Positions 13,992 through 27,010 of a stretch of 64,000 nucleotides of DNA are shown piece after piece. Each line of letters starts with the position of its first letter. Positions within the stretch are counted from its first letter, which is position 1. The position numbers and the translations under genes were made by a program. Location of the stretch: contig NW_019211455.1 in the NCBI RefSeq assembly GCF_002443255.2, positions 25,522,479-25,586,478 of the forward strand, written 5' to 3'. Below the pieces are notes generated by a model that worked only from the letters and a program-made list of their open reading frames with translations, was not told where the DNA came from and did no database searches. Source of the DNA: Varroa destructor (Eukaryota > Arthropoda > Arachnida > Mesostigmata > Varroidae).

Positions 13992-16900
13992 GTAAGCCAT
14001 ACCCCGTTGAATAGATAGTGTCATTGGCGTCTTCTCTACTTCTAAATTGAAAAGTCATAAATTAACATTGAATGCTCATTAACTAGCAGAAACACTGATT
14101 CCTAATTTATGATTTATCTAATTCTATAGTTCTATTAGGCCAGACTAATAATTTCGAATTTTATTCAGCATGCGCGTGTCTATTAAATGTAGCAATTCTG
14201 GGATCTTTGAATCTGTTCAGGCGAAAAAAAATCATTTGTGTTGTCAATGGAACAAATCAAACTGTGTGGTCAGCTTTATTAGTACCCACTCTTCTGGGGC
14301 TATGTATGCACAAAGCCGGTGTACTTCATTAATAAACCGAATATGTCAGGTGCATAAACCGAAGCCTGCGCCAACCAGGATTTGAAAGGAATCGCATAAG
14401 ACGTGTCTTGTTTGGCTTAAGCACCTTTGCAATTTACTTCTACCAGGAAATGGCATATTTGAAAAGCTGAATGGGTGCGCATTATGGACTTTACCTAGCG
14501 CCGTGGGTCTACCTCCCCCCGAAACAGTTCTTTTGCTTGGCGCACCTACGAAAAAAGAAGCACACATTACTAATCGAATGCTGTCAGCTGTAAAACGCTA
14601 TCTCTTAGCGAAAAAAATGTGCGCTATCATCCTATACTAACATGTCTCATGGCCATAAATTGAAACAAATACATCTTCGCCCTGGTAGTAGTGTTCGAAC
14701 GTGGACAGTGTACATATTAATTAAACTAGGCACAATGTGTTCTAGTTAATGCGAACCGCTCTAGTCCAGCTCCCGACTAATTACTTCTATGCCACCCCTC
14801 ACATAACATTTGATTTAGTAAAACCCGCGAAATCACAAATTCGCGCAAGCTTTGAAACCGACACTTACGTACTTCGCCGCATCGACTGATTTATCGCATG
14901 ACGCTGAAAGCCTCGAAAAACCCAGTAAGCTCTCTTGCTCTAGGCAAAAGAGCAGCAGCCTATAGGAACTAGGATCGCGGGTTGGCGATGGTGGAAACGA
15001 ATTGATTTTGCAAAAGGAAAATATCTAGAAACGTGAATGCAACCATTAATAGCTTTATGATGATTCAATTCAATTGTAATGTGGCAAAGTATAGAGAAAA
15101 AGAAGGCCTCTTTACTACACGGTGCATAACGGGTATCGGTAGAAAGGCGCTTCACTATCTAGCTGCTTGTTTAATGTTTTGCCGTCGTAGCTCATGGACA
15201 ATTCCTATCGGTCGGTATACTGATTTTAGTAAATCCGCAATGAACTGTATAGGAAAAAGAAGTTTTATTATGTTGTTAGAAGCAGAGAGAAATTTACTTG
15301 ACGGACTGCAATTTAAATAAATAGCAACGATTTACTAACTTAAATTCGTACCTAAGTTTTTTCAGCTACAGTGAAAGCTCAGGAAACCGGTACGATTGAC
15401 CGGCCTATCTATCGTGCACCTACTTTCACCTGTAGTTCTATGCACTCGTGCCGCACGGTCACGATTCACAGTAGTACTACGTATATCAGTGTGTTCAATT
15501 CGCTCAGAGAGACGGAACGAGAGAAATTTCCCATTGGATCTATACCGTGGAATAATGGAGGCCGTAAGCTTTGACTCACTGTGTCATCATTGCTAGCTTT
15601 TCATACGCGTCTAATTTTTTTCAAGGTCCTAGGATGTTGCGTGCTTCATGCTTCTGCGCTAACAATACAAACAAGAAGGGCTTCTAACCGACACAAATTC
15701 CGAGCCGAAGTTAAGAAGCGAAACGGTATGAAATGCGTATTGTTCAAAAGACGCTCTTTTTACAATGATGTGATGGCAGGCACGGTCGACTACGTAACAC
15801 GTATACGAGACAGCAAAGCTAATTTAAAATCAAAAAAAAAAAACACATTTTTACTACTATATCATCATATCATAGTGACATAATAGATATATAGTACATA
15901 TATATATATATAAAGGTGGAAAAATATTTTGGTGCACGATGAGTAAAGCGTTCAGGAGAGTGTAACTAAAGAAGTTGAAAAGCTCCGTTGACCTTCTTAG
16001 CGATGCGTACATCATTCGAAAATTGATAAATGGTGTTCATATGTCACGATGATAAAAAAACATCGATCTGTCTATGTAAAGTAAAAAATACGAAGATAAT
16101 GTCTGGACGATTACGAGGCTACCAATAAGCAAATCAATAATAATAGTAGGTCTATTTCAAAGACGTAGAAGCTGATCTCGTTAGAAAATATGCATAGCGT
16201 ATGTACTTTCTTTGATCTACGTAGAAGTGTTAAATATCGTATCGAGCATGGCTACGTCTTCCTAGTTAAACTGAGTTTATAAATTGGCAAAATAGCAAAA
16301 GGTCTAGCGGTGATCAGAATTAAAGCTCGCACTGATCAATCGAGATACCCTGAATCATGACATGCTTCGTGATAAGGTCAAATTTTACACGTAAAGGCAT
16401 GGCATCTCAGATAAAGAAACGGTTCCTCCATCAGTTCTTTGGTGCGCTAACATCGATAAATGCATCGACAAATATTACTGGCTTAGGGCTCAGTTCTCTT
16501 TTGGCGGGCATTTAGTTGATTGATGGCGTCGTCTCCTTTTTTCCGGTTTGCAGTAACGATCGTTCCGTTCCTGTTCTCATTGCCAAAAACTACATGAGAA
16601 AAAACTACACGAGAGATCTTACGATGCACCAAAAGCAGATGGATAAACAAATCATTGAAACACTAGCGACCTTTGAGACGCTGGGTATTTTGCCCGAGGA
16701 CAAATGATAAAAATGACGCAGAAATATCGCTATCATTAACGATTACATTTCGCCTCTCGCAGGAGCAGAAACCTCGTCCCCTTCGTAGGGTATTTCGTTT
16801 TCCAAAAGTTAATAACTATGCATTATATAGAGTCATACGTTTTTCTCACTTTATACAAAACCGCAAAATATAGGTCCACCACAGCACCTGTAGACGCCCA

Positions 16901-19900
16901 AAGATTGACTGCGATCTCGTGTTAAGGCTCCTTTCCATCCTTCCAAACGTTTTTGACCAATAAGTAAATCAGTCTATAGGTTGGTTTGAATGAGGTTGTT
17001 CCTATTAGGATTTGTTGTCTGCAAAACAAGTCTTTGCAGAAAAAGGTATGCATATCCTTGAGCATACGCTCAATTGCGACTGCCGAACTCACTACTGCAG
17101 TAGCTTGACGGAAGTAGCAAGAAAATTAGGAACTAGGAACCCCTTAGTATGCTAGTATTTTAATTCAACTATAGAAAACATGTGACAAGTTCCTAATAAA
17201 TTTTCATAGCAACCGTTATCGGGTTTCGAAGATTTCACTACAAGAAACTTTCTTTATTATCACTTAAGACACTTTAAAAGTGAGTCTCTCTAGGTAATAA
17301 CGCCGAGTGAAGCAGTAAGTATACGTTCGATAATAACGGTCAAAAGCACAATTTGAGTAACAACCTTGCAGACCAAACTTGACATTATCGGAGATAAGCT
17401 TCTGCCTTTATCAAACAATAGAACACTGTCCGAGAAGTTTCGATTCAGAGATCATTCGATTGATGTTGAGGCATTATTAAGGAAAGCGGAGTTTGCCGTG
17501 GTACATGCCAGGTAAAGACTGGGTGGGGTCTTGCACCCCCGATCGATGATGATGGGAACGATTTAGATTCCTGTGCAGTCTCAACCTGTCGATATGTTCT
17601 CCGCCCTTTAGCACTGATTTTACTAAATATCGTATAATGCTCTCGCTGACACTGCTGTCATTGGAAGGTATCATCGAATGAAGTTGATGTCTACGGCTTG
17701 AGTCGAGAACCCATTTTTGGCTTGACCCCGCCGTCGAACATTTCAATCACTTAGTGCTGGCCCTAAATTGTACAATGACACAAATCCATTCATCGTTGTC
17801 TGTCTAGACTTAGCAGCAGTGAATGTCATTAATGATTTTTTTGACTGATGATAATTTTCATCAAAATTATCACTGATAAAGGAAATGGTCGTATTGTTTT
17901 GTAGTAACATGTTTGCCTACGAATCTTGAGAGCACGTGAAGGGCTATACTTGTAGGCGCAATAGTCGTGCTGGGAAGCCAGCCGTCCAAAGTGCGGCGTC
18001 TGACGGAGGTTCCGAACGTAAAACTTGATAGTATTCAATTTACTTTGAAGCACAATGGAAGCAAGATTGAATTGAGCTTATTACAGACTGCTGTGTGGCT
18101 TTGTACAAGATAGTTGTCATTCATTCCAGTTACTGGCTCTATACGACGATTACGGCCCCCCGCGTACCACATCGCTTCATAAAGCGTTGCTGTGTATGAT
18201 GACCTATGACAAAACGCAAAAATAAGAAATGCACCTTTCGCATAGATGATGTATATCGTTCTGTAGAATGCTAGAGCCAAACGTGATAAACCGTCTCGAA
18301 CATTTTCTAACAATATTTAGTACGATTCATAGGGTAAATCGTTGACAGCGCGACACTTGATCGCGAATCAAGACATGGCTACGATTTACAATCCGCGATC
18401 TTCACCTACGCCATTTCGTGATAGACGAAAATTGGCTACGCTGCTAAGACAAAAAATAGAAAAAGAAAACGTTGTCATGCCTCATTTTCCCATTACTCTA
18501 GGAGTCAGGGGTCAGGCACTTTTTTTTTTTAATTAACCCTGTTACATCTTCTTATAGCAGTGTATTTTATTTTTCTTAATCTTCGCGATTCATTGTCTAG
18601 TACTTTAACTAAGTCTATAGTGCTAACGAAACCGACGCGAGATCGTACCCGGCTCTATCAGCGACATGCTGACGATTGCCTAACTATGAAGGAAATAGCA
18701 ACTAATCAAGAAATCTGAACGATAGCAAACTTTCAACTTCAACCGAACGGATATCTATCTAATATTTTCTAAGGTCGCGCTCGTTAATCGTGGTACCGAT
18801 TGCAATTTCTCTCGAAAGGAGACCAATAGTTTCAGTTCTGTAACAAAGCCCACGCTATGAGAGCAAACCGCAGTTTAAACGGTAACGAAGTCTCGACCAT
18901 CGGCTAATAGATAGATGTTCATCTACGCTTTTCTGAAACTACACGGTTCTGTAAATTTGCTCAACATGCCACGTGCCAGTTCTCTAGAGCGGAACAGATT
19001 TCTTGTATTTTACATCCCGTATCGCCGTTGCCTGAATTCTGCAGACCCTTATCGTCTACGTTGTATTAGTTGATTGATTCTATGGTTTCTAGCATGATCG
19101 TGCTAGAGATTTGTCTTTTTAGTCTCTATAGAACAAAAAAGCTCGCCGTTCAAACACGATCGGCGATGGAACAAGATGATAGAAATAAAATGATGCTTGA
19201 ACGACCATTAACCGTGCACGCACTCGTTACTTACTCTAAAAGGCTACGCATTATACCTCACATTTCGCAAGGCCGTCTAAGGTTTCCGGTTAGAAATGAT
19301 GATGATTCCATACGGTAACAAACAACAGATCTACTTACGAATCAGATTGCTACTGTCCTCGAACTTCTACGTTGATGTTTTCCTAATTTTAGGCCACGCC
19401 TGCAAAAGCCCGGAAACGAAACCATCCCGTTTGAAATAAAAATCCGCAGTAGAATCATTTAACGAATTGGGTGTTTCGCTCTAGCTATCCAAGACATTAA
19501 GTTTCTAAATATCTAACAAAAAAGACCTCGCAAAAGGATACGAGCAGGCGGTTGTACCGTACAGTGGGCTGAAGCTCCCTGATGTGGTTAGTAGAAATGG
19601 CGCCTGACGCCACACATAAGCGTCGCTAAGGCGTACGTCGCTATTGGCCGCGATACATCCATCAGCGATAGTATGGGCGTTCCCTCCCTTCGATTAGTAT
19701 ACGATTATTTATACTGTACATTGAGGGAAACGACGTTAGCAATACGAAGAGGGAAACGCATCGAGTGAAATTATTCAGTCTTCTAGAACATGAATTCATA
19801 ATTGTTTATTTTTGGGATAGTCCCTAGTGTATATAAATTGATCTGCCGTCAATAACAAGATCTTCTCAATAACAGTAGCATAGATATTTGGCTGGTGACT

Positions 19901-22690
19901 GTTGTGACACTATTGAGAAATAACGTGACCTGGGTGGTTGGAAGTTATAGAACGTATTATTTATTATGAGCTATTCAATATCAAGGATGCGCACAAGGGG
20001 TACTAACGAAGTGCCTCGACTACTATTTTTGGTTTTGGATGTCGTTTTTAGGATAATAATAATTGATAAAACAATTGCAATGAGCTTATTAAAAAAGTTT
20101 ATTAAGAAAAATTAATTAAAATAATTAGGGCAAATGTGCTCATTAAATAAAAACACCTTTGATTAATTACTTTCGACGAACATCGAAAACGTTTTTACAA
20201 TATATTAACTTCGCTGATCTGGGTTCCGCATTGCACTGCACCGATCAACAAATACACTTGTCTCTCTTGAAATATTTCTTTGATCCAGTTCTACATAACT
20301 TACGGAAAACTTTTCGGAAGTCAATTTGTTTGTCTTAGGTCTGATAGCAAGTTCGCAGACTAAGAAAAGGCGTTTTCCCCTTCTTTTTTCGATTGGAAAA
20401 ATAAGCCTTCAATCAGGACAAAATTTCAGAAAGAGGCAAGCCAATACAAAAACCAATAAAATGACACAGACACATCGAAATAGGGTGCCAAGCGTAGCCA
20501 GGAAAACCTGTTCGCTATTGCACTGATAGAAGGCTGAAAATCCGCTAAAAAAAGAAAACGGTTTTTCTAATTTTATTGAAAATTTCGAAATGGAAGGGCA
20601 CGTCTTATTGAATAGTGTTGAAAGCAGTAAAAACTTTATTGGAGACGAAAAAACCTACGTAGAATATAGCGGGCTTAAACCAAATGTAAGCTTGAGAAAC
20701 TCATATATATAACCTACGTGGAATAATACTAATAGAATTATATTAATTGAAAAATCATCAATGGGATGTTTTTGGTAGGAAAAAAACGGAGACCTTAAAT
20801 GGTATGTGGCTTTAAATAAGCAGACGAGGTATACCCTACAGGCCCATATTTCTCATATTTCTGCCTATATTGGCGGCTGTAAGTTACGAGCTGCTAAAGT
20901 CTGGAGAAGAAAATTTGGGTTTTTATCGTTTTTCTGGGGTCAAAAATGTTGATGTTCAGACGCATCACCTAGGCTTGGCCTATTCAGGCTTAGTGCTTAG
21001 TGATTATGTTCAATTCATGAATCCAAATACGATTCAATAAGAAATCTGACGTACGGGGCGCTATATAGTAAGTCTGTAAGAAGGTCGAATTTTGTTGGCA
21101 TTTTAAAATAAAAAGTATCGAATGAAAAACTTTCTACCCTTTACTTAAATGAGGATATCCTTCGTCAGTGAACTGAAGATACTCAAATAAGCATCATTCA
21201 GTTTTGCAAACATTACGAGTATTATTCAGTGAATACCGTTTTTTTTTCTCCTTATGATGCGTTACTGCTGTGAAGCTGAATAACCTGAGTTTGAAGTTCG
21301 AGCATTGGCGTTCGATTTATACCCGAATCTACCCGGCCACTTTACTCACATTAGCTATTTTCTTATGCGATTTATTTGGATCCTACTCTAACGTGACTTT
21401 ATTTACGAGAAGAAAGGTATACCGACCCAAGCCACTCACAACGAGCAACCGTGCGCGTTAGACGAGCCCTATTATAATTGCAAGCTCAATGAAGCTTAAT
21501 ATTTGGCAGAGCGACGGGTTGAAGAATAGACGTTTTTTTTCTCTAAACAAAACGTCATTTACATGTATTATGTAAATCTGACTGAAAGGAAAGCGTCGAA
21601 TATTCCTAAAGCAAAAATACGAAGCGAAAATGCAAAATCAAGATGAAGACGATGAGTTTAGACTTCGTTGAGGCTTTCGGTGCTCGAGAATCACTTTTGT
21701 GTACGTTTAGAAGAAGGATCGTTGCATTGGGCATAAGCAGAAAATTGAAGATCGGCAAGAGATTCGACGGAATTTAACGTACCTGTAACGTAACGTAAGT
21801 TTATCTTGCTCCATCTTAAGCCCCTGTTTTCTTCGATCTGTGTAGGACTAGCGAATTTCAACATTGGAACATCTAAGTCTATAATAGGGATCAATCTAAA
21901 AGCATTTCGCTCGGCCCAACAACAACAGGATTTGCGTTCTTATCAAATCACAAGCACAAACAATCGAAATTGATAAAATAAAATTGTTTATACTTAGTTG
22001 CTTTCATAGATTTATTAAAATGTTGTCGCCACATTTAATACGTACATTTAGCTTTACATAAAACTTCACATAAGAAAATATAAAGGCTTACATAAAATTA
22101 TGTAGTAAACAAATAATTGTGTAAATAAAATAACAAACACCATTAACTAATGTTTTACACGCAACGCCCGCTGACTGAATAATTCAAAGTATCTCCGTTT
22201 TCTACAGTCATAAAGTTGGTGACCTCATATCGTGCCTAACAAAGAACAACGCCATTATTATACGCGGCCAGTGATTAAGTCTCGCAGCAGTCTATTTTGG
22301 GCCAGGTTGTATGGAATCAGCGTATGTAATAGTGAAACAAAACTCGCAAGTGGTCTGAAAGCGGCGTCCTCTCGTTCTGCCTCTTCTCAGTCGTTATCGG
22401 CTACTGTCAAATGCCTCCTTTATGACGTCTAGTTAAGACGGGAACTTATCTACAAGTTTCCGTAACGAATTTCTTCTACTAACCGACATTATGTATGGTG
22501 AAACTTATACGAAGCTTCTGGTTAAAGTCTTCCTGGCTACAGTACAGTCCTTCTAGGATCGGAAACGGTTGGCTCAACAACTTTTTGCTTTTGATACCCT
22601 TTCCCTCTCTCCTTTTAAAATACTCTGTCAGAAAACGTACGCGTCACAAAAGCAATAATACCTTCGAAGAGGAAACCTGCACGTAGTCGC
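13992..22690 (+). other. Intron 2, 5' part
   Basis: Non-coding AT-rich sequence at the left of a 14,976-base intron. No MAM-gene exon with the required phase was recognised. A possible unassigned terminal exon is noted at 16554-16707. Other content: an AT run at 15890-15914 and a T run near 18520-18531. Confidence 0.5.
16554..16707 (+). CDS. Possible unassigned terminal exon
   Basis: After a good acceptor-like stretch (CTCCTTTTTTCCGGTTTGCAG, ending 16553), a frame runs open for 50 codons and closes with tandem stops TGA TAA. The peptide is hydrophilic and protein-like (for example KNYMRKNYTRDLTMHQKQMD, ending LGILPEDK). I do not recognise the family and found no convincing upstream exon. It does not belong to the MAM gene, because it ends in a stop and the MAM reading continues at 28968. 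It could be the last exon of a small gene nested in intron 2, or a chance open frame. Confidence 0.25.
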
Positions 22691-22699
22691 TGCACGGAA

Positions 22700-23960
22700 C
22701 GTCAAGTTATGCAAGTAATTAACATAATAGGACAGCCTGACAATTTGCCGGAAATGTTTGGGTCAAGGGATACTGCACCACTTAGGTGCCCTTTCTGGCC
22801 GCAGTTTGGGAAGAGGAAACATCAATGCAATGCTATATCCTTTAACAAGATCTTACAGTGCAGGAACTATCGCAAGGTCCTCAGACCTACGCAATAAGAA
22901 ATAGGGGGTTTAAGACCAGCATCTCGATTATTACGTCATTATGGCACCGTACTGGGTGGCACTATTTAGTGCTTGCATACTAGTACATTTCAAGCCTAGT
23001 GAAGAGATGCTGCCCTGTTGGTAATCCTTAAAGGGAAGGAAGACCCGACTGCCTCGTCGTCATGGCGGCAAATAACGAAGAAACCTGTTTGTTATAAGCT
23101 GCACTCTGAATTGCTGACTGAGACACTGGACAGCTCCTTAGACATCGTACACGCTACTCCAATAGAACAGTATGGAATCCAGAAAGAGTACTCTACATGC
23201 AGGATCCTGATTGCCGACGTTAAAAGAGCACTAACCATGCCCCGCAATCCACTATAAAGAACGTTCGTCGACTCGACGACAGCTTCTGACTCGGCGCCCA
23301 GGGACAAGGTTACACTCGCGCTGGCCGAGGTAAATGTCCCTATAGCCAATAGGTTCAACTTTCTTGCTGCTATTTCACAGGGGAACAAAATATCCACCGA
23401 CGACGGAGTGACAGAGCCACCGATTTTCGCACAAATAAGTGATCTGGCTGAGAAGAACAACCTAAAACCGAAGACTTCTCTGATCTAATAAGAAAACTCA
23501 GCAGGCAATCAGTCTTCTACATAAACGACTTAGTGATAGCTGGGTCGAACAGGTTCCAATTACATTAAGCTTTGCGCGGCAATCAGATCTGCGACTGACC
23601 GTAAGACGGGGCGATAAAGTTAAGAAGGAAATGGCAGAACGGCGGCCACTAATACCTTGTGCCTTTCTCGGTCGCCTCTTACCTATGTGAACCATTTTGT
23701 GTACTTGGGGTTGCTCTTCTTTGAGAAGGGCAGAAGGTTCACGTCAAAGAAGTGTGTGCAAGATACATGTTGGCACATGAGCGATCAAATCGCGTTATCG
23801 CTTATCTCTCGCAACTCGTTCGTCCTCAAAAAAAGGTGCGATCGCAAGGTATGGGACACGCGTTATTTGCGAAGATTTTATAGCAGAAAACTTCAAACAA
23901 TTTAATCATGCCAAAGCTTTTTGCGTGACTAGGGGTATATAAAGCGACCCGCAATAGCTT
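22700..23960 (+). mobile_element. Decayed LINE (non-LTR retrotransposon) reverse transcriptase
   Basis: Recognisable reverse-transcriptase landmarks occur in order on the + strand. A pre-RT segment at 22709-22897 includes CPFWPQFGKRKHQCNAISFN. A finger segment at about 23015-23200 includes ILKGKEDPTASSSWRQI and PIEQYGIQKEYST. At 23260-23485 there is APRDKVTLALAEVNVPI, ISQGNKISTDDG and a degraded GVxQGD region (DLAEKNNL). At 23515-23556 a YADD-like site reads YINDLVIAGSNR. A thumb-like piece at 23660-23720 reads PLTYVNHFVYLGL. It is dead: an in-frame TAA lies at 23255-23257, the frame shifts before 23515 and again before 23657, and the catalytic YxDD has become YIND. No intact ORF1, endonuclease or target-site duplication was identified. 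Non-LTR type is inferred from the FxYLG and YxDD context. It lies in intron 2 in the sense orientation. Confidence 0.8.
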
Positions 23961-25471
23961 CTGTTTTTCCCAGCTGGCTCGTCACCGCTTTACAATGACT
24001 AACGTCGTTGTTTTGAGCTACTAGCTAGGCTATCCTTTGAGAGCAACCTTAGAAACGGGTTGCTGAGTAAAATCTTTAGCCTTTAAACGTCTTTAGTAGC
24101 CTTTAAAGGTTTTGTATGCATTAATCATTAACGCTTCATACATAAAGGTCATTTAGGACTACACATAGAGCTAGAAATAACGGTTTGATTTGTACTAGGC
24201 CACATGAGGCATTTCAACTCATGTGTTTTTTCCGCTAATTTTACAATATTATTAAATATTAGATCATTTACATTAAGCTCACGAGTAGTTGAGTCGGATC
24301 TTTCATTTATTAAGATAGAAAATGTACACGCGAGACCACATGGCGACTGGACATCCTCTCTGAAACACTTCGGGAAGGTAGGAGCCACGCATGCTGGAGC
24401 CATCGCTTGCTGTTACAGAAAAAGATCGCTCGTCAAGATCTTCCCAAATCAAATGAGCATACCGCGGATCAATCTCTAACAGCCTTTCCTAAAAGTAATG
24501 AGTCAATCTTAGCAAACCGATACAGCCGAAGAATTTTTTCTGTGTTTTATCTTTTAAGGGCAGTTTTAAGTAAGATTGATTAGCTATTGCCAAGCAGCAT
24601 GACTTAATCAACCTAGCGCTCTGCATATTGCATCAGCCTAGTGCTGGCAAGGGGCTTCCGCGCCGAAGACCGGCGAGATTCTTTCGTAAGCACAGTAGGG
24701 ACAGGAATCGTACGCGTATGCGAAGCGCCTCAAGCATGAAATAACATTTGCATACTTGTAACGGCTGCCGTAACCGGTCCATAAAAGGCCCAGGCATCGC
24801 GGGGCAACGGACGGGATAGTCAGCGATCGATGAAAAAACATGGCATATGCCACTTTATATGTACACTAACACTGCACAATGCCAGTCTGCCCTTCATGAA
24901 CTTCGACGCGAATTTAAAACGGGCCCGTGCATGCCCTGGACCGGCCTTCTGGATGACCCCCTGTAGTGATACCTATTGTTCTGGTCCAGGATAGTTCAAC
25001 ATATAAGGAGTCGAGGCTGAGAATTAGCCGCAGGTTAACAAAATCATTTGTGGTGTAAGGCTAGATATTTCCTTGCAGAACCTTACCTTTGTTGATCTAA
25101 TAGTTATTTCATTTAAAAAAAAATGCTCACAAGTTTCAAATACAATAGATATTATGGAAGATTAAATCTGTAGTTGCCTACGCATGACTTGGATCCAATC
25201 TTGTTATAAAATATATCATATTTGCGTGCTGTTCAACGAATAATTTGACAAAGCACTGCGTTTCCTGTTGAAGTTGGCGCAATTTGCGGTCATCTTGAAT
25301 TGTTCCAGCCAGAATTACGTGTAACTATTAGAAATTTTCGCGTAACACGAGTGTTCTCGTAATGGTCTCTGATCTTAGTTTAGTGTGTAATTAGGCGAGC
25401 GTTCAGCAACGACCGGTCCGCAATGTAGAGTATGCTTCCGTGTTATCTGTGCTGTAATTTGACTAGAAATT

Positions 25472-25491
25472 AAAAAAAAAAAAAAAAAAAA
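25472..25491. repeat. Poly(A) run, 20 bases
   Basis: Uninterrupted run of 20 A residues on the + strand. It could be the tail of an old retrocopy or a simple length-variable homopolymer. I recognise no coding sequence directly upstream that would identify a retrocopy. Confidence 0.85.
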
Positions 25492-25917
25492 CTATTAGTG
25501 CTCTTAGCAGATAGTATTTACATGTAAAGAAAGACATCTTTCCATTAATTTTACTTAGGCCAAACATAAAATCTATTAAGGCCACTGCCGGGCGATCCCT
25601 ATAGCGCTGGCAGCCGCTTTCATTCAGAAAACAAAGATGCATTGTTTTAATATACATCTATATATATTTGCATAGGTACGGCAGTTGTGATCAAAACATG
25701 GCATTTACTCATCGTCTCGCATTCGAAAATATTTTTTGGTGAATTTTAGCCCAGAACGTCACCTAAAAAACGCTACCAGTCTCGTTAATAATTTTTATTG
25801 TTGACATTGATTTTGTCCGCCAACTATTTGCGCTTATTGGTGCACCCGCGCGGTTCTCCAGAAGAGTATAATATATAATATCACAGATATACGTTCTACG
25901 AATGTCAACAATACAGT

Positions 25918-25923
<6 letters not shown>

Positions 25924-25951
<28 letters not shown>
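25924..25951. repeat. (TA)14 microsatellite
   Basis: 28 bases of perfect TA dinucleotide repeat within intron 2, likely length-variable. Confidence 0.95.
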
Positions 25952-25952
<1 letters not shown>

Positions 25953-26263
25953 CTTTTGCAAAAAAGTACACTTTACTCGAAATAACCCATACAGAAGTTA
26001 GGCTACATGCTTGAATATGTGTAGTTCTATGGTCGTGATCGGATGTGCACGCCGTACACAGCAGAGTCGTTTCGACCAGAGACTTCTGGAAGCACGGATT
26101 TCGATCCTGTAGAAATAAAGAGTCTCTACTCCGTCCCATTTTAGTCGGCTTACTGACATCCACTCCTAATCAGCAGCAGCATCCCGCTAGCAGTGGTACT
26201 GCCAGGCTATAGTCGAAGTAACGACCCTCTAGAGGCACTTCCGAAAGAAGCTCTTATTGTTGT

Positions 26264-27010
26264 GTGATTGCCTTTTTTCCTGTTCTGTTTCTTCGCGTTA
26301 CTAGATCCCTAGGAGCCTCTCAGTCTCTTTCCTCTAACTTCCATCTTCTTCATTCCCATTTTTCTTTAGGTTTCTTTAGACTTCTCACTTCTCGCCATGC
26401 CTCTCGCGGTATGCGAAGAGCCCTTAGCGAGGACCGGTCGCTGTATGCGCCGCTGGCAGCACGCTAGCAAGCCAGCGGCCAGTTTAGATCCTTTGGTCCT
26501 GCTAGACCTACTGCTGGGATCGAAGCAACAGTGGCAGAGTCGACTGCGACCAAGGCTTAGTTCGACTAACGGGGTCATCTCTGCAATATTGCGGTTATAA
26601 TCGCCTGTACACTAAAGCGCGAGGCACGAGCCGGCAACCGCGCGCACTCGGTCGTCGACTCTTCGACTGCTTGGATTCATCGTACTCCCATGTGCTCCCA
26701 GAAACAAGCAGATTGGAACGAAGCAGATTTCCCCTTCGTCGTGTCGACTTCCAAGAACAAACTACATACGGTACTAGATAGCGTAAAACGGACGACGCTA
26801 CGCCTTGTAGCGACGCACACGTAGTCACTTCTGGCTTAGCCAAACGACCATCTTACACAGAAAGTGTACTACTGAAGGCGGTAGCAGGATCGGCAGAGGA
26901 AAGGAAAGAACGGATAATGGATTGTTAGCCCCGTCATTATCAGATGCGCTATTGCTCGGCCAGCTTTCGCAACACCAGAGAGCTTCAACTGTCCCTATAT
27001 GAACGGACAT
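26264..27010. other. GC-rich island in intron 2
   Basis: A segment distinctly richer in G+C and CpG than its surroundings. It begins with a pyrimidine-rich stretch (26264-26395) and continues with mixed GC-rich sequence to about 27010. Open frames exist on both strands (for example 26397-26600 on +, 26595-26843 on -), but none carries a domain I know. Plausible readings are an alternative promoter or leader exon of the MAM gene, since exons 3-4 follow 2 kb downstream, a diverged transposable element, or an unrecognised exon of another gene. Confidence 0.4.

Larger units (their letters stand above)
23961..26260 (+). other. Intron 2, middle part
   Basis: AT-rich intronic sequence without a recognisable exon. 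It starts with a short direct repeat at 24073-24107 (two copies of CTTTAG..CCTTTAAA), which could be the repeated 3' end of the LINE just upstream. A 20-base A run lies at 25472-25491 and a (TA)14 microsatellite at 25924-25951. Confidence 0.5.

Noticed and set aside
17477..17746. Minus-strand frame containing KWVLDS, resembling a Copia-type protease motif
   Set aside because: Only a short match, with no other gag-pol landmarks nearby.
23092..23460. 122-codon minus-strand open frame
   Set aside because: Antisense shadow of the LINE reverse transcriptase on the + strand.
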